DNA from: Alisma plantago-aquatica
Lineage: Eukaryota > Streptophyta > Magnoliopsida > Alismatales > Alismataceae
Reading direction: 5' to 3'
DNA: 64,000 bases
Assembly: GCA_963693085.1 (NCBI GenBank)
Contig: OY856412.1
Coordinates: forward strand, 965,244,281-965,308,280
The notes below the pieces were generated by a model. That model did no database searches and was not told the origin of the DNA. It was given only the letters and a program-made list of their open reading frames with translations. Positions 10,136 to 21,551 of this stretch are shown here, in pieces; the first letter of the stretch is position 1; each line of letters starts with the position of its first letter. The position numbers and the translations under genes are program-made.

Positions 10136-11695
10136 TGATGCACTGATTAATTGTCATTTTTACATGCTATTTTACTATGTATTTTGTGCAATTCTTGCTC
10201 AATTTTATATTATTTGTGCATGATTTATCATTATTAGAATGTGACACTCAATTGCATCAAGTATTCATTATTTTTACTATTCCGTATTGATTTATCATGA
10301 TTTGTGGAGTTTATGTTCTTCCTGATTTAATTTCACATTGATTGACAAGAATCACCTCAGCTCAGTGTGACTGACATGTGCATTGGTGGTACAGACATTT
10401 GAAGAAAAGGAACATGGATTAATTGAAGAAACTCAGTGGTACCAATAGAAGAATCCATACTACCGACATTCCAACAATAAAGCTCAAAAAGAATCTCTAT
10501 GCTACTGACGCCCTTGTTGATGCTACCGACTGGAATTGAGAAATTCAATAGGAGATGTCAGGAGAAATATCAGTGCTATTGACACTCTGTCAGTGGTACT
10601 GATAGTTTATAAAGGATCACAAAACTGAGAAGATCTCAATGCCACTGTCACCCTATCGGTGGTACCGACTTATCGCGATCATGCCATATTAAAGATCTCA
10701 ATTAATCTGACGACTGTGACTTAATGATATACTAAGTCAATCCTATGACTAGGGAGGAGTGCAACTGTACCTAGGGATCACGTTCTTTTCCATTGCACAA
10801 CAACAGAGAGTAGGGAGAGGAGAAACAAGAGAAGAAGGACACATTCTAGATGATTTGGGCACCTCTGGTGGACAGATTTGCAACCGGAAAATAGCAATCT
10901 GTTCCGTTCGTTAGAGGGAGTCATTTAAACCAGCTTCTTCAGGGGTTACTTTAGTTTTCTAATGTTTCCTATGCTTTCCCTTTCTCCTCTCATGGGTATG
11001 ACAATGAAAATCACGCAAGGCTAATCCCTTTTGTTTCTTAGGACTTGGGAGTAGCCCAATTAATTTCTATAATTGACATTTGTGAGTTAATGTTTAAGTT
11101 TCCCTTATTTTTGTACTTTATATTTATATAATTGCTTCAAGAATTATATGTTCTTAATCACCATAAGTAATTTATTAGACCGATAATTGCTTTGATAGAG
11201 GGATTAAGGGTCGGATAGGTCGTAGATGTACATAGCCTATATCACACTTTGAGAGAAGGCTTACGAGTGTGAAGGGAATAACCTAGAGGTATCATTAAAA
11301 CACCGAACTAATAATTAAATCACTATGAGAGTGGGATTTGTATTATATTAGGCAGTGAATCACACTACTAGAGTAGGCGATTCTTGCTATACGCCGCTTG
11401 GTCTAGGGTTAGGAGTACTAAATGTTAATAATTAGTGTTAACTATAGTATAAACTATGGTAAATCTATAATCCTAAGGAATCCATGCCATCTATGATCAC
11501 AATCCCAATAATCTAGTTTTTATTTCTTACAATTAGTCATTAATCAATCAATCACTCTTTTCTTTTCATATAGTTGATCAGGTCACCATTAGTAGTAGTT
11601 TCTGGACTCACATTTTCCCTATGTCCGATATGTGGGCCTCTTTGGGCCTATATTACTTTGCACTTGTGTTTCACACGTGTGGTTTGCACGCATCA
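10136..11695 (+). repeat. Athila 3' LTR
   Basis: It starts TGATGCACTG and ends GCACGCATCA, giving the inverted TGATGC/GCATCA ends usual for this clade. Near the end the 'ccctatgtccgat ... tattactttgcactt' pattern is typical of Athila/Ogre LTR termini. U3 (10370-10670) has about five copies of the ggtaccaccgac-type motif; a TATA-like box follows at 10605-10615. Length is 1560 bp. The 5' LTR is not in the window, so LTR divergence cannot be judged. Confidence 0.75.
10605..10615 (+). promoter_or_regulatory. TATA-like box in Athila LTR
   Basis: The sequence gtttataaagg lies at the end of the U3 motif array, about 470 bp into the LTR, a plausible place for the U3/R boundary. Confidence 0.5.
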
Positions 11696-13749
11696 ATTCC
11701 CTTGCTGGTTGGTGATCCAGACACAATGCATGCATCCAAACCTAACTTGCCAAGTCACATGTGAAATGATCTGGACCTTCCACCCCTGGTCATGGGCTGA
11801 AAGATAATCCAAGGGTTAGAAAGTTGTTTCCTACCTCCAAATGAGGTTCAATGTAATAGAACTGAGCCAAGCCTATTATCCACCAATCGCCTCCCTTGCT
11901 TGCTTCCTTTGGCATAATTGGTATCCCCTTCCATTTCCTTCAACATCCTCATTCTTTTCCCCCTTTTCCCCTTGTTTCTCACCCTAGGGCACTGTGACCT
12001 CTCCTCCATTTCCTTTATTCTTTGCTACTTTTGTAGCAGTAACAATACGCCCCTTTTTGGGCATGCCAGATTGGCTTCCCCATCGTCTATGACGAGGGTG
12101 CCTCTGGGCCATGGGTTCCATATGAACATGAACAATACTTCATCAAAGCCCCAGGTGGGCTGTGCCACCACAAGATCAGAACTTCAACGTGCACCTTGTC
12201 CACTCCAACATAGGATTTAGCCTCACGTAAGGCTAGTGTGGTTCGTGGCAGTGGAGGATGCCTCACACCACCAATAATGTCTCATGTAGTAGTGGGTCGT
12301 GTCGGCAAGCTATGGGAAGCAGAAGTAGTACCCACTGGGACTGGGTTGCATGACCCACTTCATGTGGACTCTCACTCCCACCCAGGTGACTCTGGTCAAA
12401 GAAGACCTATAACAACCATTGGAGGTGCACCACATAGCCACACATGGACAAGTCATGGTGTTGAGCATGCTTGGATCAGCCATAAGATCGATGATCCATG
12501 ACTTGATATCACAACATAATAATCATGTAATGCCACTCTATTTCCTATAGTTTGGTTTCTAATCTTATAAAATAATATCTCCCTTATACCTTAACCAAAG
12601 TAAGTGATATTATACATCAAATCAATCAAGTCAACAAGCCCTACACATGGACTTGGTCCCATACCCTAATTTCAATGTGTGTGTCCCTATTTCCTTTAAA
12701 ATGATAACTTTAATCATTTTGTGTCCCTGTTTCCTTAAAAGTGATATTGTATATCATTTTGAGTAGATGATGCATGATATCATTAAAGATTGGATCTTGA
12801 TGATCAATCTACCCACTAATCCCCAAATCAGTAGTTGAATGTACTTTTGAACTCATTGCAAGCTCTAATCACCTTTGTTGCTCTCTGGTTGACCCTTGAT
12901 GCACCGATGTGACTTGTTCTTAGACTCTAATGTATAATATTGATCAAATTTGTTACTTTTCATGTATATGATCTCAAATCTCTCCCTAATATAAAATTTA
13001 GTAAATTATATATCTTCATGAATCTCATATCAGTCCCTAATACCCCCTTTTGCTAGGTTTGATTCACGTGTGACCTAATGCATGATTATTTTCCTTTTAT
13101 GAGAATGCATGTTATACCTTAGATCAAATGATAAATTTGACCCCTTTTGTGCATCAAACCCTGTTAGATCATTCAATTAGAACCTCATGATGTGTTGTGG
13201 CTTTCACATCTAAGATCATCCCTCTTGCACTAGGATGGTGTTTGTAAATCTAAATTTCCTTGTATAACCCTTAAGACTTACATTGCATTCTTATTCTCTA
13301 GAATGGTGATGGATCCCTTTTCTTGTCCTCCTTCCTCAAATCAGGGATTATCCTTTCCCTTGTGTGAACTTGAATTTGGATGTCCCACCTAAATCACATG
13401 TTGAACCTTAATGGCATATGTAAGCCATGTTTATAGTTGAATGGTAGTGGTTTGGTGCCAATGCTGGATATGATGCCTCTATTCTAGAGGACATCCAACC
13501 AATTTTAACTATGCTTAGTATGTACTTATGTTGTTTATGTGAAGCATCCTTTATGTCTAGACCTCTTGACTTGATTAAGTATGTCCCTTCTTGCCCTATT
13601 ATGAGTCTTATGACCTTGTTATGCACATAAGTGACATAAATCTTGAAATAATCATATATTATAGATTGAATCTTAGAATGACATGGAACTTGAGCCACAC
13701 CTTCATGATGACCCCTAATTAGTAAAAGATCACGATATATGTAATTAAC
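11696..13749. other. Unassigned 2-kb stretch
   Basis: No recognisable transposon protein, LTR terminus pair or RNA gene. It is less AT-rich between 11900 and 12500. Two open frames there (11918-12220 and 12238-12501, plus strand) show no domain I know and could be chance. A short local duplication lies at 12683-12770, with two copies of a unit beginning tgtccctatttcctt or tgtccctgtttcctt about 40 bp apart. It may be old single-copy DNA or a decayed element. Confidence 0.4.
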
Positions 13750-16700
13750 TATAACACCCCAATTTTATACACATTCACATGAGTGGAAGCGCCAATTCCT
13801 AAATCATAATATTATTGGAGTATCACAATTCTTGAATATCATGCATAAGAAATAATTGAAAGTTAACCATCACAGAAAAATCTCATTTCTCATTCTCAAT
13901 AGTTTATATGAAAAGAAACTTAATACATCTTATGACATGGTTCAAAAACCTAAGCATAAAAAACTATATCTTAAAACATGAAACTAAACTGAGGTGGATA
14001 ATGGCACCACCAACACACTCCTATTCTTTCATTGGATCCTCATTGTCCTTGAGATAATGTCTTTGATTCTATTTCTTTTCCTTCTTCTCCCCTGTGGACA
14101 TATCATACCCATCCATACAAAGCAAAGTAAACCATGTGAGTGGCATTGAGTAGTTATACAAGAAAATAACTTATTACTTGAAATGACATGTAAATAACTT
14201 ATTACTTGAAATGACATGAAAATAACTTGAAACATGAGTACTTAACATGATTAACAAGATTACTTGAAGACTTAAGTAAATTGATATGATTACATGGAAA
14301 TGATATATTTCATCTGCAGTTAATATGGTCACTCTCCTGAAAGCACCAAATTGCTCAAAAGGCTAGTTCAGTCTCAAATAAGGCCAATTAAAGCTCACAT
14401 AAGGTTGGTTAAGACTCAATTAATGCTCCCATAGAGGTCATAAGGATGATTAATTCTCACTAAACAAGATTGAGAGGACTATATAAACATAACATTATTT
14501 CTCAATCTTAAACATGGTTTTCATGATTTCTGATCCATTGAACATGATTATCTTGATTTCTTGTTTCATTAGCATGGTAGTGCTACATAATATTTCATTT
14601 AAAATTATAAACATGAAAACAATAGGAAAGTAAATCTTTAGCATGAGCATGATTTTCCATAAACATATAATGAGTACTAATGTACTCATATTTTAACCGA
14701 AACATTATAAATAAATAGGAGAATAATACAAAACCTTGGAACCTTAAATATTACTCAGTCTACATGACCACTCACCTGATCTTGAGGAGTTATATTATCA
14801 GTAACTTGAGTCTTGATCAGTCCTAGTTATCCTATGTATAACATAACAATGAATCAATTATACTCTATTAACATAGGTTTAGGATTCTAATTGAATTTGG
14901 GAAATTGGGATGGGAAACTTGGTCTGATCATAGGCCAGAAAGGTTCCCCATTGCAAGAGATTTCCAATGAGTACCTACACTTTATTTTTTGACATAGGAT
15001 GAAAAAGATATGGATTATTCAAGATCTGACCAATCAGGGAGGTGGGAAAATGATTTAAGCCTTTTCCTAAAAGTTGATTGAATAAAATCATCAGACATAA
15101 CATGAAGTCTTCACATAATGAACTAAACTTTGTATGTGTGACATGGAACTGATGGTCATTTGATTGGACGAGAAATTCCCTATTGATATCAAAAGGATTT
15201 GTGATGAAATGACCAAAGAGGGCCTATATTAACATGACACGTTGAAAAACAACTAAGTGGAAAATAATTAAATCGTCACATGCAGTCTGTACCCAAATCT
15301 TTGTTCTTGAATGTGAATTCATGATTGGTAGAAAATCAGTACATGATTCCATCACCAAGGGCTTTTTCTAGGTTATCCGAACTCATAGACCTCTTGTGGA
15401 AGCTTTGGGAAGGTTAGATGCTCTAAAATGACTTTCTGCCATGGCTGGAAAACTGGAGAAGCAACACACCATGAAGAGAGGGGAAGTGCAATGAAAGAAA
15501 CTATCCATAGAGTCTAGAAGGAGAAAACAAAGTCAAAGACAACTCGCCAGGGTGTGTGGACCCTCAACATTCTCAATCGTTACTACATTATGCACAAAAC
15601 AGATCCTTGGAACTCAAAATTGGGATTTGATGTAACAATGTAGAAAGGAAAACTGGGGATAGAAAAAATTGTGGCTAGACCTACTGATGCATCTGAGCAT
15701 CTCTCTGCAAGGAAAGCATTTCCAGAGAGGTTCAACAAACCATGCCACCACAAGTCTAAAAACTTAGGTTGAGGGAGCATCTAGACCAATACTCATGGAT
15801 CTCATTCATAATAAATATGGAGGGAGTGAGTCAGGGAATCTTATAGTGAATTTAAATGAACAAAGATGGATGGAGTCATTAGGTCTAGCTCTTCATCGAC
15901 TTGGGAGAAGGTCAACTCTGCTACATCTACTCGAATGGATTTAGAAGCAATTGGAGGTGGATTAAGGTAAATTAGACTCTTGGGAATCTTCTTAAATGGA
16001 CGGGAGGTGGTGAGATGTATCTTGGTCATGTAGGGGTGGTAGATGTGCTAACTGAAGAAGGAAATTGGGAATTTTTTTTCCAGGAGGAGAGGTAGGGTTC
16101 AAATGGAGGCTCTCTGGGATTGAGAAGACTTCATGAAGAGATTGGTAACAATAAATAAGGAAGTCATGGAATTTGGAGGCAGAGCAGATTGACAGAGTCT
16201 GTTGTTGGCCACAACTCCTCAGTGTGAGGAATGCGGGAGCTAGAAGACACAATCCTAGCCATTTGAACAAATTTCAATAGTCCACAGACAAGAGTCTGGC
16301 TAATAGGTGTGTCACACATGAACCAGACATGACCTAGGTAGATTGTGATTAAAATTGACGTATTAAGTAACCAATTAGCCTAATATGTATGCAAATATTC
16401 ATTCTCTCTTCTGAACACAAATTCATATAGACAGGACCATCCATTTCTAATGAAACTTGGCATGATGGCTAAAACCAACATGAGAAATTCAAATATCCAG
16501 TTAGATTTTAGGTTTGAACTGATAGATTGTGTGATTTGCAATATTAGGTTCTTAGGATCATCAATGAATTGATAATTATTTTAAAGGAGTTACACTACCA
16601 CAATTTGACTGAAGCCATGATATCGTATCAAAAATTGATATTAATATTAAGGGCGCATATTATGCATGTATTTGGGGGTCAATTTCTATATTAACTGGAA

Positions 16701-16875
16701 CTGGTCATCATTGCATAATTAGGTCTAGGTTTTGTGCATAGTTAAATTAAGATGTGATAAAACATTAAGTCGTCATGTGTAGGGGTAACTATAATGTTTT
16801 ATATAATCATAAAAAATGATTTTATAACTTAACATTTTTGATCATGTTTAGACCCCAATTCTATGGATGTTACCA
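13750..16875 (-). repeat. Chromovirus-like gypsy 3' LTR, lone copy
   Basis: The plus strand begins tataacacccc and ends gatgttacca, so the minus strand reads TGGTAAC...GGGGTGTTATA, close to the TGTAAC...GGTGTTACA ends of Tekay/Del-type LTRs. On its right lies a chromovirus 3' tail in minus orientation (16876-16911), which makes this the 3' LTR. The 5' part of the element is missing: Copia pol begins about 70-110 bp beyond the tail. Length about 3.1 kb, no coding content; antisense ORFs inside have no domain. Confidence 0.65.
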
Positions 16876-16911
16876 ATCTACCCACCTTAGAGAAATTTTT
16901 TCCTCAAAATT
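16876..16911 (-). promoter_or_regulatory. Polypurine tract and stem-loop of the lone gypsy LTR
   Basis: On the minus strand: aattttgaggaaaaaatt, then tctctaaggtgggtagat, then the LTR start. The purine-rich aaggtggg is the likely PPT. Positions 16894-16911 form a 6-bp stem (aatttt/aaaatt) around a 6-base loop, comparable to stem-loops at four other gypsy tails in the window. Confidence 0.6.
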
Positions 16912-16984
16912 GCATGCACTAGTATGGTACTACCGACCTTATGGTTTCACATATATGTACACTAACACATTAGTTGCAAAATAT
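16912..16984. other. Junction between gypsy tail and Copia pol
   Basis: About 70 bp that I can assign to neither side. It contains 'atggtactaccgacc', reminiscent of the Athila motif unit. Both flanking elements are truncated here. Confidence 0.35.
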
Positions 16985-18433
16985 TTTCAAACTAGTTCAA
17001 GGTGTTGAACTTGATGAAATCTTTCACCAGCTACCATGGTTAAATCCAACGGGATCATGCTTGATGTTGCATCTTAGTATGACTGTGAGATTTTGCACAT
17101 GGATGTTAAAACCACATTCCTTAATTGGAATAATTAAGAGGATGTGTATGTGATACAACCTAATGGTTTTATAAATCCATTAATATAAAGAAATATACAA
17201 AAGTCAATCTATGGATTGAAGTAAGAATCTCAGAGCAGGAATTTTCTATTTGACAAGACACTCAAACGGTTTGACTTGAGTCAGAATGAAGATGGAATCT
17301 GTGATTGCAAAAGATTTCGGGGGAGCATATTTATATTCCACATAATGATGTGGAATAACATCCTTATCCTATAAATGTTAAAACATGGCAAGGATAGTAC
17401 CTTCTATAAGAAGAGTTTAGGCAAAGCATCCTATGTGATAGGAATTAAGGTCTATAGATATAGGTCTAGAAAGCTTCTAGACCTAACTAAGAGCACATAC
17501 ATTGGAAATATGCTAAAAGGTTCAACATGCAAGACTCATTGAGAGAAAACTTGTCCATGTTCCATGGAGTTAGTCTTTCAAGAGCCTAATGTCCCAGTTC
17601 TTATGAAGAATAGGAACACATGGATAGATGTCATATGCATTCACAATCAGATCTATCTTGAATACAATGTTATGTACTTATCCTGTTATCTCATATGTAT
17701 TAGACATGACAAGAAGATATCCAATTATGTCGTATGTATTGGACATGATGAGAGGATATCCAGTCATATCATATGTATTGGACATGATGAGATGACATAT
17801 AATACCTACCTAGCAATCTTTCATGTATTAGACATGACGAGAGGGTATATGTTAGATACCAATGAGAGTCACTAAACCACCATAAAGAACATCCTCAGGT
17901 TCTTGTGAAGCACTTAAAGGATTGGTTCCTTGGTTATGGTAATAAGGAAGAGTTGGATGTAGAGGGTTACACCTATGCAAGCTTCCAAACTAACAAAATA
18001 ATCACAATCTAAATTTATGTTTGATGACAAACAAGAACTATAAGATAGAAAGGGTTCTGAGATAATGATAGTTGTTTGAATCTACAAAAGAAGTTGAGTA
18101 TCTCTGTGTTATAAGAACAATATAAAATACTTATGGATCAAGAAGTTACAGATGAACTTGTATGAGGTTCCAAGCATTAATGACATAGTAGAAATACTGA
18201 TGACAACAATGGAGCTACTAGTTAGGCTGGGAATCTTGGATAGCATACTATGACACTTCCATCTCATACGAGTAGTCATACATCAAAGAGATGTGAAAAT
18301 TGTAAAGTATTGACTTATAGAAAATGTTGCTAAACCCACTATAAAAGCACTTTTGCATCAGAAGCATGATGGTCATGTTAGGTCACTCATGATGAGATCC
18401 ATGGGTGATTGTCTCTAAGTGCAAGTGGGAGTC
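16985..18433 (+). pseudogene. Copia pol fragment of element A2 (RT C-terminal part and RNase H)
   Basis: Translated pieces match Copia RT: 'GVELDEIF', 'ILHMDVKTTFLN', 'DVYVIQPNGF', 'KSIYGLK', then 'VIGIKVYRYRSRKLLDLTKS' and 'IGNMLKRFNMQDS'. Further on are RNase H remnants such as 'GYTYASFQTNK' (canonical 'GYTDSDFQSDK'), 'VKIVKYSTYENVADPLTKAL' (frame-corrected by eye) and the C-terminal 'HDGHVRSLMMRSMG'. Everything upstream of the RT core is missing. Multiple stops and shifts are present. The stretch ends in gtgcaagtgggagtc, the usual Copia polypurine tract, directly before LTR A2. Confidence 0.8.
17691..17807 (+). repeat. Three-copy 39-bp tandem repeat
   Basis: Units start at 17691, 17730 and 17769 with tcatatgtatt or tcgtatgtatt and share 'gacatga'. 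A shorter fourth copy starts near 17821. In frame they encode a 13-residue unit ('VCIGHDERISSHI'). The array lies where the Copia RNase H domain should begin and replaces part of it. Confidence 0.75.
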
Positions 18434-19716
18434 TGTTGGTATGTATGCCCAGAGAGACAATCATATGATGATTGTAATGCCATAATATGTAAATAATTTT
18501 ATTAAAGGCAAGCTTCTAATTTATTATATTTAATTTAGTTATGAGATAATGATGTAACATTATAAATGTCTAGAGAATAATATTACTCAACGACGTATGT
18601 CTTCAGTATTAGACTTGGAAAAATGAGATCGTACAGATGTTAAGAGTACATATACATATTCTCATTATGTCCCTGATCGGTTGTTATTATGGAAGGTTGA
18701 TAGACAACAATAACACATATGATCAGAGTGTGGGCGTTGATGAATGAATCTCATTAGTCGTCATATGGCAATGTCAAACCAAGCACACATAGACATGTTA
18801 GAGAATAGTGTATCAGACAGACCCATCGTGATACTGACACATTGAATCCATCATCATGGAAGTCATAGTCATCTCTCATAATGATGGTGGTGGTTGTGGT
18901 TTTTAGACCTGAACTCATGCACTCATTACATGTCATTGGGTACACTTTGACATCATCAAACATAGTCCTGAAACATGGGTTGTTATAACAGTGATGATTG
19001 GGTGACTTTGACACATGGGGACTATGTGTGAGTGACAGAGATGGGATTTGTCCCTCCTACAAGAGTATGATATCCAAGGCCTCTTGATTAGTGAGACTGA
19101 GAAAAGTATGGCCATACATATGTGAGTCAATATGTGATATTGAGCTTAAATATATCTCATGCAGTCTGCTCTGGTTCATAAAAAAGATTGAATAGCAATG
19201 AGGATGACTTATCCATGCCTCTAGTTCAATCTGGATATCAGTGACAAAGGAACTATACAAACACTGTAACGCCATACCCAAATTGTAGGTTGAAGTTGTT
19301 CTCCAACTTTTAATGTACTTGGGTAGCAATGATGTGTGACTAGGCAACACTCATTGCTTGTGATGTCATAAGTTGTTATGGACATTCACTTCCAACATAA
19401 TATGGGGCCTATAGGATTACAAACATAGGAAATCATCTAGAAGAGGGGTTTTGATCTTGAATGATGATTGAATTTATTACTAAAGTATTTAGGTATTAAA
19501 TTCACACTACAAATCATCCAACTAGACTACCAAACATCCAGTTCAAGTATTGAGGTTGTCGTTTGGAGTGTTAGGTTGATTAGAACATAATTGGTTGATT
19601 TTTGCCTAAATTGGGAAGCGAGATGAATGTTTCGCATAAGCGAGACGACCGTATTGTGGTCGATATGACCATTTTGCAAAAGTGAGATGACCGTATCATG
19701 AGAGAGAGACACATGG
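18434..19716 (+). repeat. Copia LTR A2, left part (3' LTR)
   Basis: It starts TGTTGGTATG directly after a Copia PPT and is the inverted counterpart of LTR A1. At 19716 it is interrupted by element B; the remainder resumes at 41033. The five bases before the break (19712-19716, catgg) are repeated at 41033-41037. Near the break are several gagacgaccgt-like motifs, also present in A1 as 'gacgaccgtctc' and 'gatgcccgtct'. Confidence 0.85.
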
Positions 19717-20223
19717 CGTTGGATCTAAGGCTCTAGAGGGGGGTGAATAGAGCTACAAAACTTCACACAAGATAGATTAGACCTTCAAATTATATCAAAT
19801 TTAAACCAATTTCTTAAGTGCAATTTGAAGTCCTAACCAACAAGCATAGAAAGGATGAGAGGCATTGATAGCAAGCACTTGACAAGGTGATGTAGAGTGG
19901 TTCCACTCTCCAAACTAGGAGAGAGTCAGTCCACTACCTAGAGAGGTCAACCTCTAGGACTTTGCAAGTGCTTTCCTCTATATTATCACCAATAAGAGTT
20001 ACAACACAAGACCACCAAAGGACTTACCCATCCAAGCACCAAGAGCACTCCATCTTACCAAGTACTTACCCACTTTGCAAGAGTCTTCAACCTTCTTCCA
20101 AGGTCTTACCCACTCAAGCACAAGTCTTCCACCATCAAGGACTTTTCTACTCTTCTTGGATCTTCAGCCTTTGCCTTCTCCTTCTCCTGGAGAAGCTCTT
20201 CACCTCTTCTTCAAACTTGAATA
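19717..20223 (-). repeat. Element B 3' LTR remnant
   Basis: Collinear with 39522-40028 of the 5' LTR, sharing for example 'gggggtgaatagagctac', 'agactaggagagagtc'-like blocks and 'gaagctcttcacctcttctt'. Similarity stops at 20223 after tcttcaaacttgaa, where a protease fragment begins. About 1 kb of LTR (the U3 side) is missing or replaced. The outer end reads cgttggatct against tgttcgatct in the other LTR. Confidence 0.85.
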
Positions 20224-20229
20224 CTAGAA

Positions 20230-21086
20230 GGAATCAACTCCTCTTGCTCATCGTCCAGGTATCCCACCGCCTTCACAAATGAGACCACCTTAGTGTTCTC
20301 CATGATGTCCACGACTAGCGTACCCCTATCCACCTTTGTCATCACATGTTACATGTCCAAGAATGGCTTTCCCAAACATAGCAAAATGTTGTTGTCCCGG
20401 TGTGTCATCACATTGCACTGCTCCCGATCTTCTAGTGACTTTGAGTTATCTGGCATCTTTATCACAAACCTGTCGTCCTTGATCCCCATGGTCAAGCGAC
20501 CTCTGCCCATCTCTAAGATCATATCGGCTGTGGATTGGAAGGGTCTTCCTAGTAGAAGCTCATTACCATGATCGCCCTGCATTTCCATCACCACAAAATC
20601 TGTGGGAAATACAAATATGTCCACCTTTACAAGCACGTCTTCACAAATACCAAAAGGCCTTACTACAGAGTTGTCAACCAATTGGATAGTCATACTTCTC
20701 CTTCTGTATGTCTTGAGGCCAATCTTATGAAAAGTAGTCAAGGGAATCAAATTGATACTCGCCCTCGAATCGCACATTGCGTCACCAAACTTGGTCTTCC
20801 CTATATAGAATGTGATGTTGAAGCAACTGGGATCTTGTCGCTTAGGTGGCAGCATGCCTAAGATGAAAGCACTGACTTGATCTCTAAGCACCACTACCTC
20901 GGTATCAGGGATCCTCCTCTTCTTGTTGATTATGTCCTTCAAAATTTTGTCATAGGAAGGAATCTGTTCAATGTCGTCTACCAGTGGAATGTTCACTGAC
21001 AGTTTCCAAAAACTATCTAGAAACTTCTTGAACTGTTGATCCATCTTTGTAGGTTTTGGACTATTAGGATAAGGGACTGGCACCAT
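20230..21086 (-). pseudogene. Athila-type gag-protease fragment
   Basis: Open from the Met at 21086 to a stop near 20349, with homologous sequence running almost to the LTR junction. Visible landmarks are 'FKKFLDSFWKLSVNIPLVD', 'PSYDKILKDIINKKR', 'LPPKRQDPSCFNITFYIG' and 'LLLGRPFQSTADMILEMG', the usual wording of the Athila gag C-terminus and aspartic protease. The protease active site is 'CDSRAS', where the family has D-S-G-A-S, so the catalytic glycine is lost. This gypsy fragment lies inside a Copia element, so it arrived by insertion or recombination. Only this part of Athila is present; no RT follows. Confidence 0.85.
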
Positions 21087-21195
21087 CTGTGTCTACTGAT
21101 GAGGTGGCCCAAAGGATCTAAAGTTCTAAACTATCACCAGCGGATAGATTTCTTGGAAGAAGGAAAACAAACAAGGACTGTTTTTAACAAGGTAC
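21087..21195 (-). other. Spacer with the helicase intron start
   Basis: Directly after the helicase exon the minus strand reads gtaccttgttaaaaacagtc, consistent with the 5' end of an intron. How far the captured intron extends toward the gag fragment is unclear. Confidence 0.4.
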
Positions 21196-21350
21196 CTCAT
21201 CAGGAACTGTAGCAGAAAATAGCAGGGTTTGCCGTAGTTTGGGGACTGCACTGATTATTCTTTCAATATCTTTTCTAAAACCCATATCCAAAAAACGATC
21301 ACACTCGTCAAGTACAAGCACTTGTACACCCATTAGTCGGGTACCAAATC
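21196..21350 (-). pseudogene. Captured exon of a DEAD-box RNA helicase
   Basis: 155 bp on the minus strand encode 51 codons without a stop, including '[20 protein letters not shown]' and '[14 protein letters not shown]'. These are helicase motif II (D-E-x-D, here DECD) and motif III (SAT) with the spacing of plant DEAD-box helicases of the RH26/RH31 type. AG precedes it (21352-21351) and GT follows it (21195-21194), with a pyrimidine-rich run upstream of the AG, so it looks like one exon with flanking intron. No other helicase exon is visible, so it is a gene fragment, not a gene. Intact introns argue for DNA-level capture. The DECD in place of DEAD may be a mutation or a parental variant. 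Confidence 0.88.
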
Positions 21351-21551
21351 CTCATAAGATATAGCAAATCAAAGAGTAAGTGTGCACTGAATTAAGATTA
21401 CAACCCAAAAAGCAAGTTCTCATACAAGACAAAATGATGATAGTTAAGATGATAAAATAGTACAGCTCAGAACATGTACCCAAATGTTTCTAATACAAAA
21501 TAGCCTAGAAAGATATATATGATCAACAACTAGACTAAAAACTAAGAATAA
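21351..21551 (-). other. Probable captured intron 5' of the helicase exon
   Basis: On the minus strand this T-rich stretch ends ctctttgatttgctatatct before the AG acceptor. It has no coding content. Its far boundary, where it meets the acidic ORF end at 21552, is not marked by any signal I can see. Confidence 0.45.

Larger units (their letters stand above)
3272..11695 (+). mobile_element. Athila-clade Ty3/gypsy element, 5'-truncated
   Basis: The order is reverse transcriptase, RNase H, integrase, the Athila-type gcttgttgggaggcaacccc block at 6171-6190, a repeat-rich spacer, a second ORF, a long noncoding stretch, a polypurine tract and a 3' LTR at 10136-11695. The 5' LTR, gag and protease are missing because LTR A1 abuts the pol gene at 3271/3272. 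All coding parts have several stops and frameshifts, so the element is dead. Boundaries of the 3' LTR are inferred from TGATGC at one end and GCATCA at the other. Confidence 0.85.

Noticed and set aside
17691..17807. CRISPR-like array
   Set aside because: Only three contiguous units without spacers, in a plant retrotransposon pol remnant.
20224..20235. Helitron 3' end (CTAG next to T) at the left edge of the mosaic
   Set aside because: The tetranucleotide is there on the minus strand, but there is no clear GC-rich hairpin just inside it and no matching TC end on the right, so it is not listed as a feature.
20349..21086. Intact host aspartic protease gene
   Set aside because: The frame is open for 245 codons, but the wording is that of Athila gag-protease, its active-site Gly is lost, and the flanks are transposon sequence.
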